Shown: positions 61,375 through 64,000 of the stretch, piece after piece
Position numbering within the stretch: the first letter of the stretch is position 1
How the letters are laid out: the number at the start of each line of letters is the position of its first letter
Assembly (NCBI RefSeq): GCF_934617235.1
Contig: NZ_CAKTTZ010000007.1
Span: 7,116 to 71,115 of the forward strand
Source: an uncultured Ellagibacter sp.
GTDB taxonomy: Bacteria; Actinomycetota; Coriobacteriia; Coriobacteriales; Eggerthellaceae
DNA length: 64,000 nucleotides
Direction: 5' to 3'
Position numbers and translations under genes: made by a program
Notes under the pieces: generated by a model
What the model was told of the DNA's origin: nothing
What the model saw: the letters and a program-made list of their open reading frames with translations, nothing else
Databases searched by the model: none

Positions 61375-63828
61375 ATGGAAAACGCGATCACAAGAAGAGA
61401 CGCACTCAAGCTCACAGCCACCGCAACGACGCTCCTCGTGTCGGGAGGCGCACTGGTCATGATCGCAGGTTGCGGGGCGAAAAGCACGGCGGACTCCCCC
61501 GGCAATGCCGAGCCCGCCCCAAGCGAAACGAGCTTTCGCGTGGAAGACGGGAAATGGTTTTCCGACTGGACGGAGGAAACCAAGCAGGGCATCCCATTCA
61601 CCGGCTCAAAGCTCGGCATCGTTCCGAGCGGCGACGGCGAAACGCTTGCCATCGCCTACTGCAACGCCGACGGCGTGAAGCAGGTGACGCAAATCGGGCC
61701 AGCGAACGCGCCCGTGCGCGTGCACGGCGACATTGAGATGCTCGCCGCGGACGACATCGCGTCTCGCTACGTGGTTTTAGTCGATGAAGACGCTACGATC
61801 GACGCGCTATTCTTGGGCGGCATCGACCGCGCGGAAGTTTCGGGCAGCATCGCCTCGCTTATTGTCGCGGGAAAAGCCGATGCTGAGCTTCGCGCCGAAT
61901 CATCGGTGCAGTCGGTGATCATGGGCGACAGCCGTGCGGACGTGCGTGTAGACGCAGGAGCGCTCGTAAGCGAAGTGTACGCGCCCTATGCAGAGCAGGT
62001 CGAATTCGAATCTGTCCCCTGCGCCGTCCGCACCGTCGACGCCGATTACGCATCACAGGCGAACAAAGCCTTCGTGCGAGTGCTGACAGGACAGGGAACC
62101 GAAGACGAACGCGCCTTCGTTTTGGGCCTTTGCGCCGACCTTGAGCTTCCCCCCGTCGTTGTCGACGCGGCGGATGCCGCGAAGACGAGCGCCGCCGCCT
62201 TCCCTGTTTCGTTAGGTCCCGAAAAGGCATATGCGGACGAGGCCGACAAGGCAAACGCAAGTTCCGCCGCGAGCAGCCAGGCAGACACCGCCTCCGAAGA
62301 CACCGATGATGCCGACGCTGCCTTTTCCGACAAGGAAGAGCTCACAAGCGACGACCCGGAATGGAGCCGCCTTGAGGACTTCCAGCCCGACCCCGATACC
62401 CCCATCGACGAGGACTGCATCGAGCTTCCAACCGATGAGGAACTTGCGGCCGCGAACCAAGACACCGAAAACGACATCCCCTTCGTCCAGGGCGACATCG
62501 ACACCATCTTGAAAGGCGTTGCCAACCTCACGCTCAACAAGACCGTCACCTACGCCACAAACACGCTCCTATCTGCGATTTTCGGCTCGAACAACGGCGT
62601 CGAACGCGCCCTTGGCGAGATCAGCGCGCGCCTCGACAACATCGAGCGGGAAATCCAAGCCGTGTACACGGCGATTCAGGAAGCCGAGCTCTGTTCGATT
62701 ATCAACGAGCTGATCAAGACGTATTTCCGCAACACGACCGATTTGGTGGATTTCATCGAAAAGTTCAACCACGATTACATGAAGGATTTCCAGGAGGGAA
62801 CCGACGACTACATCGCCGCGCGCAAACGGGTCGCCATGTACCTTGCGACGGCAAGCTCCGCCGAAAACCCCAGGCTTACCGTCGACGGGAAGACCGTCGA
62901 CGCCTACGCCATCGATTACTGCAGCGCGCTTTTGGCGGAGCAGGTCGGTGTCGCACTGAACCCACTCGAGGCATACTTCAAGTTATCCCTGCTCAAAAGC
63001 CCATGGGAGCAAAATACCATTGCGGGTCGAGTGGGCTTTCAGGATGAGGTTGTCAACAAGTTCGGGCTTTTGTGCGGATACGCCGCCTTCGCGCTGAGGG
63101 GATACATGGACTATCTTGTCGATGATGTCACGCTATCCGACGAGAAGAGAAAAGTCGAGATCAGTCAATGCATCGCGAGCTGGGAGCAGCTCTTCGGAAC
63201 CGACTCAGCGAATGAAATCGCCAACGATTACGGGGTGACAAACGAGTTCAGCAGCATTCGTGCGACGAGGGATAACGAAAGTAACAGCGAGGAAGGCTAC
63301 GCCACACGCGCATCCCGCTTGATCGAGAGCTACAAGGTGGTTCCACATGCCGATAAGTGGCGCCACTTCATGGTGCCCGGCAAGGAAGTCACGCTCATGA
63401 CGCAAGCGGCCGTCCTCAAGGTGAACAAGAGCACGGGCGCAAACCAGCCACAGCTCACCGTAAGCAGCGATACCCATCTTGTGGCGGATATCGACAGCTT
63501 CCGAAAGATCTACGATTATTATGGCGGGAAAAAGACGCTGCACCAGATACTCTTCTCGCAGGACGAGGCCAGCATCGCACTTCCTGACGCTGGCAAGAAG
63601 GAAGACTACAGCTTCTCAGTCTCCGGCGTCGAGCCTAAGGCCGACCGCTACATCAAGTCGAAGGGCGCCATCGAGCACAGTCAGTACTACACGCCCGTTG
63701 TCTCGGGAAAGATGAAGCTCAGCCAGAGGAACTACTACAACTACGACAACAACCGCGGCTCTAAGACCGAGAAGTACTTCGACATCACGCTGCTCGGCGT
63801 CTACGAAAAACTATCCTTCGAGGATTAA
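61375..63828 (+). CDS. Tat-exported lipoprotein of unknown function
   Basis: An 817-residue exported protein. The amino end MENAITRRDALKLTATATTL holds a twin-arginine motif, and IAGCGAK near residue 33 is a lipobox, so it should be carried folded across the membrane and anchored by a lipid on Cys. Residues about 40-260 form a beta-rich domain with regularly spaced Val/Ala, about 300-360 is an Asp/Glu/Ser/Ala-rich linker, and about 370-470 is helical (VERALGEISARLDNIEREIQ). The remaining 340 residues have no recognised family. The helical part vaguely recalls pore-forming toxins, but this is not firm. AAGGGG precedes the ATG. Confidence 0.8.
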   Translation: MENAITRRDALKLTATATTLLVSGGALVMIAGCGAKSTADSPGNAEPAPSETSFRVEDGKWFSDWTEETKQGIPFTGSKLGIVPSGDGETLAIAYCNADGVKQVTQIGPANAPVRVHGDIEMLAADDIASRYVVLVDEDATIDALFLGGIDRAEVSGSIASLIVAGKADAELRAESSVQSVIMGDSRADVRVDAGALVSEVYAPYAEQVEFESVPCAVRTVDADYASQANKAFVRVLTGQGTEDERAFVLGLCADLELPPVVVDAADAAKTSAAAFPVSLGPEKAYADEADKANASSAASSQADTASEDTDDADAAFSDKEELTSDDPEWSRLEDFQPDPDTPIDEDCIELPTDEELAAANQDTENDIPFVQGDIDTILKGVANLTLNKTVTYATNTLLSAIFGSNNGVERALGEISARLDNIEREIQAVYTAIQEAELCSIINELIKTYFRNTTDLVDFIEKFNHDYMKDFQEGTDDYIAARKRVAMYLATASSAENPRLTVDGKTVDAYAIDYCSALLAEQVGVALNPLEAYFKLSLLKSPWEQNTIAGRVGFQDEVVNKFGLLCGYAAFALRGYMDYLVDDVTLSDEKRKVEISQCIASWEQLFGTDSANEIANDYGVTNEFSSIRATRDNESNSEEGYATRASRLIESYKVVPHADKWRHFMVPGKEVTLMTQAAVLKVNKSTGANQPQLTVSSDTHLVADIDSFRKIYDYYGGKKTLHQILFSQDEASIALPDAGKKEDYSFSVSGVEPKADRYIKSKGAIEHSQYYTPVVSGKMKLSQRNYYNYDNNRGSKTEKYFDITLLGVYEKLSFED

Positions 63829-63849
63829 AGCGCTTTTGCCCAAGCGCAA

Positions 63850-63882
63850 GCGGGGCCCGCTCACACCGAGCGGGCCCCGCTT
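63850..63882. terminator. Convergent terminator between the lipoprotein gene and ilvC
   Basis: AGCGGGGCCCGCTC and GAGCGGGCCCCGCT, separated by ACACC (63850-63882), make a very stable stem. The following TTAATT on the plus strand is a short U-run; either transcript could stop here. Confidence 0.75.
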
Positions 63883-63904
63883 AATTCAATCAGCTTGCGC
63901 CGAA

Positions 63905-64000
63905 CTACTGCTCGTCAGACTTGATCCAGGAGAACATGCCGCGGATCTTGGCGCCAGTGGTCTCGATCAGGTGGTTGTTGATCGCCTCGCGATGCTCGAT
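63905..64000 (-). CDS. ilvC: Ketol-acid reductoisomerase, 3' end only
   Basis: The last 31 codons of a gene that runs off the window. The end reads [19 protein letters not shown], matching the carboxy end of class I ketol-acid reductoisomerase (branched-chain amino-acid synthesis). Identification rests on this short stretch. Confidence 0.75.
   Translation of the reverse strand: MEHREAINNHLIETTGAKIRGMFSWIKSDEQ

Overview
The window looks like a piece of the chromosome of an anaerobic actinomycete of the class Coriobacteriia, most likely the Eggerthella/Slackia branch. The reasons are a GC-rich genome with very long shadow reading frames, a membrane-embedded LuxR-type regulator of the kind expanded in that group, a selenocysteine tRNA, ferredoxin-linked energy metabolism, and housekeeping genes of actinobacterial type. 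No species is claimed. No rRNA, CRISPR array, insertion sequence or prophage was seen.

Layout. 1-1.7 kb: the start of an ion/anion transporter gene, a small membrane protein and selC (tRNA-Sec). 1.9-2.6 kb: a RelB-type antitoxin overlapping a PIN toxin. 2.7-16.8 kb: one long minus-strand operon for a formate hydrogenlyase of the Hyf type (HydN-like ferredoxin, FdhF with Cys in place of Sec, HyfABCDEF membrane arm, HyfGHI hydrogenase, HycH and HycI maturation), read from a good sigma-70-type promoter at about 16.78 kb. 17.3-18.6 kb: an unusual trigger factor. 19.2-21.1 kb: amiS (amide/urea channel) and amiF (formamidase), with a structured leader and structured intercistronic RNA. 21.1-27.1 kb: a minus-strand operon of a XRE-cupin regulator, an AMP-forming acyl-CoA synthetase, a ParA/MinD-like ATPase and a four-subunit 2-oxoacid:ferredoxin oxidoreductase.

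27.2-37.2 kb: def-fmt-rsmB (RsmB has a roughly 300-residue charged repeat extension), a stomatin/NfeD pair, dnaG with a small membrane protein, and dgt converging on rnhA. 37.3-41.8 kb: a P1B-type metal ATPase with a DUF6110 partner, the membrane LuxR regulator, and tatA. 41.8-50.6 kb: the translation operon rimP-nusA-ylxR-infB-rbfA-nrnA-coaD-truB-ribF. 50.9-61.1 kb: murB, leuA, a second type II topoisomerase pair (parC/parE-like), serA and serC. 61.4-63.8 kb: a large Tat-exported lipoprotein of unknown function. The window ends in the 3' end of ilvC.

How it fits together. AmiF splits formamide into formate and ammonia. The neighbouring formate hydrogenlyase would turn formate into CO2 and H2 while possibly pumping ions. 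The amiS-amiF unit, the trigger-factor-like chaperone and the hydrogenlyase lie side by side, which suggests a formamide-to-hydrogen route. This is inference from gene context and has not been demonstrated here. The most notable structural signals are the amiS leader, which can fold two mutually exclusive hairpins next to its ribosome binding site, and a reading-frame break near the start of hyfF.
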